A DNA stretch of 64,000 bases, taken from Streptomyces sp. AC1-42W. GTDB taxonomy: Bacteria; Actinomycetota; Actinomycetes; Streptomycetales; Streptomycetaceae. The notes under the pieces are model-generated. The model did not search any database, was not told where the DNA came from, and saw nothing but the letters and a program-made list of their open reading frames with translations. The stretch is taken from NCBI RefSeq assembly GCF_003248355.1, contig NZ_QKWY01000001.1, forward strand, positions 62,001 through 126,000, given 5' to 3'. This document shows, one piece after another, positions 25,957 through 33,633 of this stretch. The translations under genes and the position numbers were made by a program. The first letter of the stretch is position 1. Every line of letters begins with the position of its first letter.

Positions 25957-26436
25957 GTGATCAACACCAGCGTGATGAACAGCCGCAACGCAGTCTGCGT
26001 GATCGTCCACGACAAGGACGCCGACACGATCGCCGCCGTGCTCTACGGAGCCCGCAACTGGTCCCCGCAGCCAGCCTGGACCCTCCCCGGTGGCAAGGCC
26101 GAACCCGGCGAAGCCCTCGACGAGGCCGCCGCCCGCGAACTCAAGGAGGAGACCGGCCTGCTCGTCGACCCGGCGGATCTCGCCCTCGTCCACGTCATCC
26201 ACGTCGAACAGGGCTGGGACCAGGCCGGGCAGTTCGTCCTGTTCGTCTTCGCCACCGACACGTGGGCCGGTGAGCTGACCAACACCGAGCCGGACAAGCA
26301 CCTGACGGCCGAGTGGGTCGCCGCGAGCGGCCTGCACACCCCCGCGTTCCCGACCTCCACGCAGGCCCTGACGGCGTACCAGGACGAAGGCCCGTCCTTC
26401 TCCCGCTATGGATGGTCGGTCACCGCTGCGCAATGA
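25957..26436 (+). CDS. Nudix hydrolase
   Basis: This 159-residue protein has a Nudix box, GGKAEPGEALDEAAARELKEETGL, near residue 48: G-x5-E-x7-REUxEExGU with Leu-Lys at R-E-(L/K). The start GTG 25957 lies 7 bases after GAGGAG. It hydrolyses a nucleoside diphosphate linked to another moiety; nucleotide-sugar turnover would suit the cassette. On the Streptomyces element pSAM2, the Nudix-motif protein Pif blocks redundant transfer, so an exclusion role is an alternative. Confidence 0.85.
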   Translation: MINTSVMNSRNAVCVIVHDKDADTIAAVLYGARNWSPQPAWTLPGGKAEPGEALDEAAARELKEETGLLVDPADLALVHVIHVEQGWDQAGQFVLFVFATDTWAGELTNTEPDKHLTAEWVAASGLHTPAFPTSTQALTAYQDEGPSFSRYGWSVTAAQ

Positions 26437-26591
26437 GCCGGCACCAGGGTGATCGGCGGGCCCGGCCGCCACACTGAGACGGCTCCGGCGGGTGCCGCCC
26501 ACCTCGCACCAGACCGGATCGCCGCAGCGTGAAGGCGTCACGCTCCGGAGTCGCACGGGAACACCCCTGGGTCCGACGTAGGCTCGGTGGC

Positions 26592-27494
26592 ATGAGCCTG
26601 CGCCTGAGCACCGTGATCCTTCCCGTCGACCGCTGGCACGAGGGAGGCCGCGCGAAGTGGCAGCGCGCCGAGGAACTCGGCTTCCACGCCGCGTACACGT
26701 ACGACCACCTCTCCTGGCGGACCTTCCGCGACGGCCCCTGGTTCGGCGCCCTGCCCACCCTTACCGCCGCCGCCACGGCCACGGACCGCCTGCGCCTGGG
26801 GACCCTCGTCACGTCGCCTAATTTCAGGCATCCAGTGACGCTCGCCAAGGAGCTCATCTCGCTCGACGACATCTCCGGCGGGCGGGTCACCCTCGGCATC
26901 GGGGCCGGCGGCAACGGCTTCGACGCCACCGCGCTCGGCCAGGAGGCGTGGACGCCGAAGGAGCGGGCCGACCGCTTCGCCGAGTTCGTGCCGCTGCTCG
27001 ACCGGCTGCTCACCGAGGACGCGGTGACGGAGAGCGGCAGCTTCTACTCGGCCGACGAGGCCCGCAACATCCCCGGCTGCGTGGAACGCCCCCGGCTGCC
27101 GTTCGCGGTGGCGGCGACCGGCCCACGTGGCCTGAAGCTGGCTGCCTGCCACGGGCAAGCATGGGTGACGACCGGCGACCCGAAGCTGTACGAGACGGGC
27201 ACCCCGGAGCAGTCGGTGGAGGCGCTGCGCGGCCAGGTCGAGCGGCTCGGCAAGGCGTGCGCGGACGCTGACCGGGAGGTGGCCGGGCTGGACAAGATCC
27301 TGCTCACCGGCTTCACCCCGGACCGGGGCCGACCGCTGGAGTCCGTGGACGCCTTCGTCGACTTTGCCGGCCGCCACCAGGAGCTCGGCTTCACGGAGAT
27401 CGTGATCCACTGGCCGATCGCGGGCTCCGACTTCGCCGCCAACCAGGCCGTCTTCGACAAGATCGCCACGGAGGCCCTTACCCAGCTCGGCTGA
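26592..27494 (+). CDS. Complete LLM-class oxidoreductase: element-borne copy of the disrupted target gene
   Basis: This 300-residue luciferase-like, probably F420-dependent oxidoreductase is collinear with the two halves of the split chromosomal gene: the same LSTVILP start, AAYTYDHLSWR, SPNFRHPVTLAKEL, GIGAGGNGFDA, FAVAATGPRGL, AWVTTGDPKLYE and FVDFAGRH-ELGFTEIVIH. Conservation is high throughout, but the DNA differs much at third positions, so this is a diverged homologue and not a recent duplication. TAGGCT (26579-26584) lies 7 bases before the ATG, a leaderless arrangement. It probably supplies the function lost by insertion. Codons across the attB-equivalent are unusual (see 26811-26837). 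Confidence 0.9.
   Translation: MSLRLSTVILPVDRWHEGGRAKWQRAEELGFHAAYTYDHLSWRTFRDGPWFGALPTLTAAATATDRLRLGTLVTSPNFRHPVTLAKELISLDDISGGRVTLGIGAGGNGFDATALGQEAWTPKERADRFAEFVPLLDRLLTEDAVTESGSFYSADEARNIPGCVERPRLPFAVAATGPRGLKLAACHGQAWVTTGDPKLYETGTPEQSVEALRGQVERLGKACADADREVAGLDKILLTGFTPDRGRPLESVDAFVDFAGRHQELGFTEIVIHWPIAGSDFAANQAVFDKIATEALTQLG
26811..26837 (+). other. Synonymously recoded attB-equivalent inside the rescue copy
   Basis: The codons for TSPNFRHPV here are ACG TCG CCT AAT TTC AGG, then CAT CCA GTG. The rejoined chromosomal gene has ACC TCG CCG AAC TTC CGC, then CAC CCG GTC. Seven of nine codons differ with no amino-acid change, and CCT, AAT, AGG, CAT and CCA are rare in this genome. Codons on either side are again GC-ending, so the change is confined to the region the integrase would bind. 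Confidence 0.8.
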
Positions 27495-27520
27495 ACGGCG
27501 GCACTACTCAGAGTGGTACC

Positions 27521-28114
27521 TCAAGAACCATTCGGTAGCCCGGCCGGAGTTCCCTCTCCCCCTGAACGCGGAAGGTGCGTGACCCCGAGGTCTGAGCGCA
27601 TTTCATGGCGGAGATCGTGCAGGAGCCCACGGGTGGCGTCCAGATGCATACGGATCTGCTCCGAGTTGTCCTGTTCGCGCGGCGTGCGACTACGAAGGCG
27701 CTTGAGAATCCCATACGCCTGGTTCAACTCACGATTGACGGTGGAGGCGACGGTCAGGACGGTGTCGGGGACGACCATCTGCGCCTCCGCATAGCAAGCG
27801 CGGTACTGGACGCGCACCTCATCCAGCTCGGCAACCTGCGCGTCCAGCTCCGACGCATCCCGCTCAGCCAGCAACTGGTGAAGTCCATCGTTGATCGCGC
27901 CGAAGTAGCGGCGCGCAGACTGGTTCAGGGCGACGTAGCTTGTACGGCGCAGATCAAGGATGCGCTCCTCCTTTCGGGTGCTCTCCTCAATCTGGCGAAG
28001 CCTCTCGGTGTTTAGCCGCTCCGCAGCCAGCGCTCGTGCTCCACTGCGCTGGGTCAACCATGTCGCGCAGAGTGTGCCGCATACGCCAATGACAGCAGTG
28101 ATCAGTGCCTCCAC
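27521..28114 (-). CDS. Membrane-anchored coiled-coil protein, unknown function
   Basis: This 197-residue protein is of no family I recognise. Residues 2-20 (EALITAVIGVCGTLCATWL) form one transmembrane helix. A long charged helical/coiled-coil region follows (ARALAAERLNTERLRQIEESTRKEERILDLRR) to about residue 165, then a Gly/Pro-rich tail. I chose GTG 28114 because AAGGAG lies 6 bases upstream and the membrane helix then begins at residue 2; a TTG at 28288 would add a low-complexity extension. It is divergent from the giant gene at 28304, with ~190 bp between, and could be its membrane partner or effector. Confidence 0.65.
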   Translation of the reverse strand: MEALITAVIGVCGTLCATWLTQRSGARALAAERLNTERLRQIEESTRKEERILDLRRTSYVALNQSARRYFGAINDGLHQLLAERDASELDAQVAELDEVRVQYRACYAEAQMVVPDTVLTVASTVNRELNQAYGILKRLRSRTPREQDNSEQIRMHLDATRGLLHDLRHEMRSDLGVTHLPRSGGEGTPAGLPNGS

Positions 28115-28291
28115 CAATGACTCCTTGTTGCCATGACCGCCCTCCGGGAGCGACTCAGAGTCGCTCCCGGCGGCCCGGCCGGTCGTCCGTTGTGGCTCCC
28201 TGAAGCAGGAGGTCGTCGAAGACTCCCTGCGCTGGGGACAGTTCTTGTGGGAAATGGTGCCACTCTTGGTGTGCTGGGTGGTCTGCATCTG

Positions 28292-28297
28292 TAGGCT
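28292..28297 (+). promoter_or_regulatory. Putative -10 element of the giant gene (leaderless)
   Basis: TAGGCT is placed 6 bases before ATG 28304, so transcription would begin at or next to the start codon, and no Shine-Dalgarno sequence is present. The rescue copy at 26592 has the identical hexamer at nearly the same distance. Confidence 0.5.
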
Positions 28298-28303
28298 TCG
28301 GCC

Positions 28304-31300
28304 ATGAACCGCAAGGCAGCGAACAGCGACGAGGGAGCCGGTCGTGACCTGCTGGAGTCCGGACTGGCCCTGCTGCGGAACGACTTACCTGCCAGTACTT
28401 CCGTAGAGATCGTTAAGTCGCTTGCGGGCGGTTACACCGATGCCCGGGTGATGCTGTGCGACATTGGCCATGAGCCGGGTCGCGGCTCTGACGGCGTCCC
28501 AAGTGGCCAGCACATCTTGAAGGTGGGGTTCTCCACCGGCCGACTCCAGGCTGCAGCCCACAATGCCTTCACCACGGGCCTTGGCGAGTTTGGGCAGACC
28601 CGTGTTCCGCAACTAGTTCAGTCGCTCCAGGGACCCGGCACTAGCGTCGACATCTACGACATCGCAGGGTTCAGTCTCAACCGGTTGCGCTCGGCCGACT
28701 ATGTCGATGCAGAGGACCGCGAGGAGATCCTTGCCCGGGCATCCCGGGAACTACTGAGTGCTCAACTTGCCGTCGCAGGCCCGCCGAACTACCAGGGCAC
28801 AGTGGCCACAGTGCTGCGCGAATGGCTTGGAGGCGACTTCCCTGACAACCAGCGCGGCTCCCGCGTCCGTGAGGTCTTCAACCAACTTCATGGGACGGGT
28901 CGCGTCTTTCGTCACGAGGGCGAACTCCTGCCGGATCCTCTCGTCCTACTGGACCTCGACCTCGGCTTGTCCGGCCGTGACCTGGCGTGCTTCCGCGGAC
29001 CGACCCACGGCGATCTCCACTTGCGCAATGTCCTGGTCCGGGGCTCCCGCCTAACCCGGGACCTCACCTACTGGCTGATCGACGTCAACTGGGACACACC
29101 CACACCGCTCCTGTACGACCATGCGTACCTGGAGCTGTCCGCGCTGCTGTTCGGACTGGGCGCGTCCACGAGCGGCCGGGTGCTGCCCCTGCTCGCCCGG
29201 CTTGACGAAGAGGGCGTGACGGTCCCTGTCGAACTGGACTTCAACGACTCCGGGCTCGTCAACCTACTCCGTCGAATCCGCCGTGAGACTGAGAGCGTAC
29301 TGACCGCGCGCGAGCAGAAGCGGGTGGACGTCTGGCGGCAGCAGATGCTCATGGCCCGGATCGCCGCGGGCCTCAACTGGGCTGCCAAGCCTCTCGACGA
29401 CATGTCCCAGCGTCGCGCCGCTCTAGCCAGCGCGGGTTGGGCAGCCCGCCTTCTCCTGCGCGAGCGTCACCCGGAGGTGTGGGTCAACATCGCAAAGGAG
29501 GAGCGGGTTGGAGCCGTCGGCCTGGCCACCAGCGCAAGTGCCACCCCGGTCACTGCGCAGGAAGCCCTGCGTCGCTGGAAGCCGTTTCGGCAGACACACG
29601 GGGCCATGGACCTCTATCTCGTCGCCGACGGCGTGGCCGCCACACGCGAACTGGCCGCGCTCGCGCACTGCGGCTGGGCGACGGTGATCGATCTCGATCC
29701 AGACAGCGACAGCAACGGCCTGTCCCGTGTCGTCGTTCCGGAGCTCGCGGAACGACGACACGTCAGTGTCTTCGGCAGCAACCGAGTACCGGTCCCGCCG
29801 GATAACGCCACGAACTGGCTGATGGCGAACGGCTGGACTACGCACGACGAGCCGACCGCAGACTCCGACGACCAGTGGCGGCGGCGGGGTTACCTGCAGC
29901 GCGTGCGGCAGTTGGTCGACGAGACACACGCTGGTACCCCGCATCAGTCCGCAGCCGTCCTGGTCCTGCGCTCCGGGCGGCGTGACCGGGAGATCGGGCG
30001 TGTGATCGACTACATCGACGAGAAGTACGACGGCCTCGCCGAGCGTCTCGATCTGGCGCAGGCCCCCGCCATCAACGGGATCGACATCGAAGCGTTCCTC
30101 ACCGTGGTCGCCGAGTCATTGCCACCAGACGGGAGTGCCTCGACACCTTCATTGCCCGGAATCAACGGGCGACGCTGGACGCTCAACTGGTCAGATCTGC
30201 ACCGGCTCTCGGTCGACTTGGAAGTACTGCACTCCGAGCTCCTTTCCGACAGAGAGTCCGCCCAGCAGCTGACGGATGAGTTCTGGCGTGGTCGACCGCC
30301 GTCCTGGCAGGAACTGGAAGTACCGGTCGACGTCTCACGAGACGCCTACCCCGGCCTGTGGAAGGAAATCAACCAGCGTCTCAGTGACCACCAGCTAGCC
30401 ATCGTCCATCTCGACCATTCCCCGGGAGCTGGCGGCACGACACTGTCTCGTCGCGTGGCTTGGGACTTGCACCGCACCTATCCGACCGTGCTTCTGCGCA
30501 ACTACTCGGAGACCACGGCAGATCGCATCGACGAGATCTATCAGGAGACTGGACATCCCGCACTCGTGGTTGCGGAGTCGGCAATACTTCCAGACTACGA
30601 CCTCGACGAACTGGTCCATTCCCTGGCACAGCGGAACACCCGCGCCGTGCTGCTGTGGGTGAATCGCACGAACGTGGGCGACAGCGGCAACGGGCACAAG
30701 CTGCTCGACCCGCTGCAGGGCCCGGAACGGGAACGTTTCCTTAAGACATTCAAGGAGCGCGCGGAAACCGATCGGGCGCGCCGGCTCCTGGATGGCTTGG
30801 CCGAGGGAGCCACCGATGTTGTGGCCGCACAGAAGCTCTCGCCGTTCTTCTTCGGCTTGTGTGTGTACGAGGATCAGTTCGAAGGCATCGCTTCGTATGT
30901 GCACAACCATTTCGCTGGACTGACCCGGGAGCAAAGGGAGCTCGCCCGTCATCTGGCGCTGCTCACCCGATACGGGCAGGAACTCGGCCTACCGATCGTC
31001 ATGGTCGAGGCATGGCTGGGGCGCGAACGGCCTGTCTACTCACCTCTGACCGACGCTGAGCTCAGCGAACTCCTTGGCCCAGACCTGCGCCACCTGGTGG
31101 TTACGGAGCGAGGTGCCCTGAGGCTGCTGCACCCTCTCATCGCGGAGCGCGTCCTGATGGGCGAAGTTGATGGAGAGCGCTACAGCCTCGGCAACATCTC
31201 AGTGGACTTCATCAGGAAGACGACAGCGCTGCTCGGTCCCGAGAACAGAACGACGAAGCACCTGCTGAACGAGCTGTTCATCCGGCGCACCAACTCGTCC

Positions 31301-33118
31301 ACGGACGGTAGGTCGGACAACTTCTCGGAACTGATTGAGGCCATGTCCGTGGAGGCCGGCGCGGAGGTATTCGAGGTACTCACCACTCAGTGCCCGAACA
31401 ACGCGCACTTCTGGAACCATCGGGGCCGATACGACATTTACAAGGTCAAGGCGGACTTCGGCCGAGCCGAGAGCTTTGTACTCAAGGCTGTGGAGAAGTC
31501 CCATGGCCGAGACGCCACCCATCTGCACACTCTGGGGATGGTTCGCCGGTTCTGGATCGAGAACAAGCTCAACCAGCTGCTCCGGGACGGCGAACGCCAC
31601 ACGCCGGAAGAGCTGCTCGCGTCCGTCGAGCCGCTGTTCGACCGAGCGATGGAAGCCTTCACCGACGCCGGTAAGTACAAGAACACGGACTACACGTGGT
31701 CCACCCCCATCCAGCTGATCGCGACCGTTGTGGAACGCCTCAGGCAAGCCTCGGGCGAGGAGAGCCTTGCAGAGTTCATGGAGGGCGATGACCCCACGGC
31801 CGTATGGGTGACCGAGCAGATCGGGCGGGCCGAGGAGCTGCTAGACAATCTCCGCAACATCAATGCCGAAGGCAAGTACTATCGACGGCTCGATCAACGG
31901 CTGACCGTGCTCTACGGAGACGTCGAACGGCTGGTCGAGCAGTGGCAGGAGCTGCGCCGTCGCGGCGACAGCCCCGACGTAGACCTGACCATCGCCCGGA
32001 CCCTGTACGCGAAGGCCGGGCGGGACTGGTCGCAGCTGACCGAGGAGCAAGCGCGGACCATTGCTGAGATGGCGGAAGGGCCGGTTAATAGTGGCCAGGC
32101 CACCGACGCCGACCTGCGGTTGTGGTTCCAGTCCTACCGTAGGCTCCCCGAATACTCCGAGACTCACACCCTTGAGCGGCTCGCGTGGTTCGCCTCCGAG
32201 CACAACAGCCTCGACGCGAACTACTATCTCTATATCCTGCACTTCCTCATCTGGCGGCGGGGGGACGCGCAGGACGAGGAGCGTGTCCGCTACTACCTGG
32301 AGGAATGCAAGCGTCTGAGCCGTCAGCACCGAAGGCAGTGGAGCTTTGAGTGGCTCGGTGGCAGCACACGCCCGCATCCGCTGGTGCACTTCAGCGAAAT
32401 GGGCCGGCAGCGCCACGGGCCTTCGGGCTTCTGGAGTCACCCGCAGGAGCTGGTACGCGTCAGCGGGATCATCGAGGAGATCAAGAGTCCTCAATCCGGA
32501 CGACTGAGGATCACTGGAGGTCAGTTGTCGGCCTTCTTCACTCCCCGAAATCGGTTCCGGCAGACCAGTGGCGTCAATGAGTCCGTCGAGTTCTACCTCG
32601 GTTTCAGCTACGAGGGACTCCGAGCCTGGGAACCTACGCTTCCCGGAGAGACGCCTGACGCGCTGATCAACGCGGAGCCACCCAAGGTATCCGCGCCCTT
32701 GGCCACGTCGAGTGCGGTCAACCAGTCAGTCCTCGCCCCTGCGGATGGAGCGTCGATGCCTAATCCGGAACCTGAACCGCAGCCGGATGAGTCAGAGTCT
32801 GTGCCCATGGTGCCTGCCGGTCCCGATCCCTATCGGGTCGATCCGGCGGTGCTGCGTTCGCTCGCCGCCCGTCAGCGCGGCCCCGGAGGGGCTGAGGACT
32901 TCCAGCGAGCCATTCACGATCTTCTGAAGCAAGCCCGCGGGGAGGAACGCCGCCTGACCTCGTTGGAGTTGGGCAAAGCGTTGCAGACCCTGTTCGGGAT
33001 GGATGCCTACAACAAGTTCCGCAGGGAGAAGGGGAGAGGAAAGCTGAAGCTCGCCGTCGAGACTCTTGGCTTCAGGACCCTACCGACCCCGCAAGGATTC
33101 GACGTCGACCTTCCCTAA
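28304..33118 (+). CDS. Giant APH-like kinase / SAMD9-like P-loop NTPase fusion (candidate defence protein)
   Basis: This protein has 1604 residues. Residues ~25-390 form an APH/choline-kinase-like phosphotransferase: Gly loop SLAGGYTDA, Lys in HILKVGF, catalytic THGDLHLRN near residue 234 and metal-binding Asp in WLIDVNWDTP near 259. Residues ~420-620 form an alpha/beta domain of unknown family. Residues ~690-960 form a STAND-like NTPase with a P-loop HSPGAGGTTLSRRVAWDL near 705, where the usual Lys is Gly as I recall for SAMD9, ending in a winged-helix-like LGPDLRHLVVTERGALRLLHPLIAERVL. Then come helical TPR-like repeats (~1030-1370), an OB-like segment (~1380-1450, VRVSGIIEEIKSPQSGRLRI), a Pro/Glu linker and a basic C-terminal ~85 residues. 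Codon 28 is TTA. The gene is less GC-rich than its neighbours. There is no membrane segment. Confidence 0.75.
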   Translation: MNRKAANSDEGAGRDLLESGLALLRNDLPASTSVEIVKSLAGGYTDARVMLCDIGHEPGRGSDGVPSGQHILKVGFSTGRLQAAAHNAFTTGLGEFGQTRVPQLVQSLQGPGTSVDIYDIAGFSLNRLRSADYVDAEDREEILARASRELLSAQLAVAGPPNYQGTVATVLREWLGGDFPDNQRGSRVREVFNQLHGTGRVFRHEGELLPDPLVLLDLDLGLSGRDLACFRGPTHGDLHLRNVLVRGSRLTRDLTYWLIDVNWDTPTPLLYDHAYLELSALLFGLGASTSGRVLPLLARLDEEGVTVPVELDFNDSGLVNLLRRIRRETESVLTAREQKRVDVWRQQMLMARIAAGLNWAAKPLDDMSQRRAALASAGWAARLLLRERHPEVWVNIAKEERVGAVGLATSASATPVTAQEALRRWKPFRQTHGAMDLYLVADGVAATRELAALAHCGWATVIDLDPDSDSNGLSRVVVPELAERRHVSVFGSNRVPVPPDNATNWLMANGWTTHDEPTADSDDQWRRRGYLQRVRQLVDETHAGTPHQSAAVLVLRSGRRDREIGRVIDYIDEKYDGLAERLDLAQAPAINGIDIEAFLTVVAESLPPDGSASTPSLPGINGRRWTLNWSDLHRLSVDLEVLHSELLSDRESAQQLTDEFWRGRPPSWQELEVPVDVSRDAYPGLWKEINQRLSDHQLAIVHLDHSPGAGGTTLSRRVAWDLHRTYPTVLLRNYSETTADRIDEIYQETGHPALVVAESAILPDYDLDELVHSLAQRNTRAVLLWVNRTNVGDSGNGHKLLDPLQGPERERFLKTFKERAETDRARRLLDGLAEGATDVVAAQKLSPFFFGLCVYEDQFEGIASYVHNHFAGLTREQRELARHLALLTRYGQELGLPIVMVEAWLGRERPVYSPLTDAELSELLGPDLRHLVVTERGALRLLHPLIAERVLMGEVDGERYSLGNISVDFIRKTTALLGPENRTTKHLLNELFIRRTNSSTDGRSDNFSELIEAMSVEAGAEVFEVLTTQCPNNAHFWNHRGRYDIYKVKADFGRAESFVLKAVEKSHGRDATHLHTLGMVRRFWIENKLNQLLRDGERHTPEELLASVEPLFDRAMEAFTDAGKYKNTDYTWSTPIQLIATVVERLRQASGEESLAEFMEGDDPTAVWVTEQIGRAEELLDNLRNINAEGKYYRRLDQRLTVLYGDVERLVEQWQELRRRGDSPDVDLTIARTLYAKAGRDWSQLTEEQARTIAEMAEGPVNSGQATDADLRLWFQSYRRLPEYSETHTLERLAWFASEHNSLDANYYLYILHFLIWRRGDAQDEERVRYYLEECKRLSRQHRRQWSFEWLGGSTRPHPLVHFSEMGRQRHGPSGFWSHPQELVRVSGIIEEIKSPQSGRLRITGGQLSAFFTPRNRFRQTSGVNESVEFYLGFSYEGLRAWEPTLPGETPDALINAEPPKVSAPLATSSAVNQSVLAPADGASMPNPEPEPQPDESESVPMVPAGPDPYRVDPAVLRSLAARQRGPGGAEDFQRAIHDLLKQARGEERRLTSLELGKALQTLFGMDAYNKFRREKGRGKLKLAVETLGFRTLPTPQGFDVDLP

Positions 33119-33203
33119 ACCCGTGCTTTCAAAGGGTGGGTGCACGCGCCCCGTAGGGACTGTTGCCGCAGGTCAGGCTGCGATAGGTGAACGAGGCTTG
33201 ACT

Positions 33204-33206
33204 GAG
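33204..33206. other. attR crossover core (GAG)
   Basis: The right junction: element sequence (GAACGAGGCTTGACT, 33189-33203) ends here and oxidoreductase sequence resumes (GTGACGAGCGTGCC). The core is identical to attL. The 85 bp between the giant gene's stop and this core contain no gene; they include the attP half-site. Confidence 0.9.
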
Positions 33207-33421
33207 GTGACGAGCGTGCCGAGGCGGAGGCGTTCGGTGGCGGCAGCGGCGGCGGTCAGTGTGGGCAGTGCGCCGAACCACGGGCCGTCCCGGAAGGCCC
33301 GCCAGGACAGGTGGTCATAGGTGTAGGCGGCGTGGAAGCCCAGCTCCTCGGCGTGCCGCCAGCGCTCGCGGCCTCCCTGGTTCCAGCGGTGGATCGGCAG
33401 AATCACGGTGCTCAGTCGCAT
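33204..33421 (-). pseudogene. F420-type oxidoreductase, N-terminal 72 codons split off by the element
   Basis: This fragment encodes MRLSTVILPIHRW through RLRLGTLVTS and then runs out of homology nine codons into the element (VKPRSPIAA, stop). It keeps the native ATG; TAGGGT upstream suggests a leaderless promoter. The rest of the gene is at 10842-11577. The 82-residue product would lack most of the TIM barrel. Confidence 0.92.
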
Positions 33422-33633
33422 GGGGCGACCCTACGAGGGAGCGGAGCCGCCGCGCCGACAGGGCGGGCACGGACGGTGGTGTCGCAGCGACGGACGCACT
33501 TACCGGCTCCCAAGCGCCCTCCCCTGACGGACGCTGTCATATGCATCTGGAATGTTCGCCAGGTCAGGGACGTGTGCTCTCAAATGTGCGCCCCTCCGCA
33601 CGACCGTGCGACTGTGTACGCGAGAATGTACGG

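Larger units (their letters stand above)
11575..33206. mobile_element. Integrative mobilizable element inserted in an LLM-oxidoreductase gene
   Basis: Outside 11575-33206 the flanks rejoin into an intact gene; inside lie integrase, replication, mobilization and cargo genes. The distance between the two GAG cores is 21,629 bp. Modules left to right: serine integrase, replication, DUF2637 membrane protein, MobC/relaxase, Xre regulator with deformylase, glycosyltransferase-like cassette, kinase, methyltransferase, Nudix, recoded target-gene copy, TM coiled-coil gene and SAMD9-like giant gene. No TraB/FtsK-type translocase, type IV secretion gene or recognisable excisionase is seen. It therefore looks like an IME rather than a pSAM2-type AICE; pSAM2 also uses a tyrosine integrase and a tRNA site. 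The right-end cargo (27.5-33.1 kb) is visibly less GC-rich than the rest. Confidence 0.93.

Noticed and set aside
27605..28015. A plus-strand frame antisense to the membrane coiled-coil gene
   Set aside because: No ribosome-binding site and a composition typical of shadows; the minus-strand gene has a good ribosome-binding site and a membrane helix.
18685..33118. Interpretation of the sugar-transferase/methyltransferase genes as an antibiotic biosynthetic cluster
   Set aside because: There is no PKS, NRPS, terpene or RiPP core gene, and the set lies inside the mobile element.
11575..33206. Classification as a pSAM2/SLP1-type AICE
   Set aside because: It has a large serine integrase, a protein-gene target and a relaxase, and no TraB translocase or tRNA att site.
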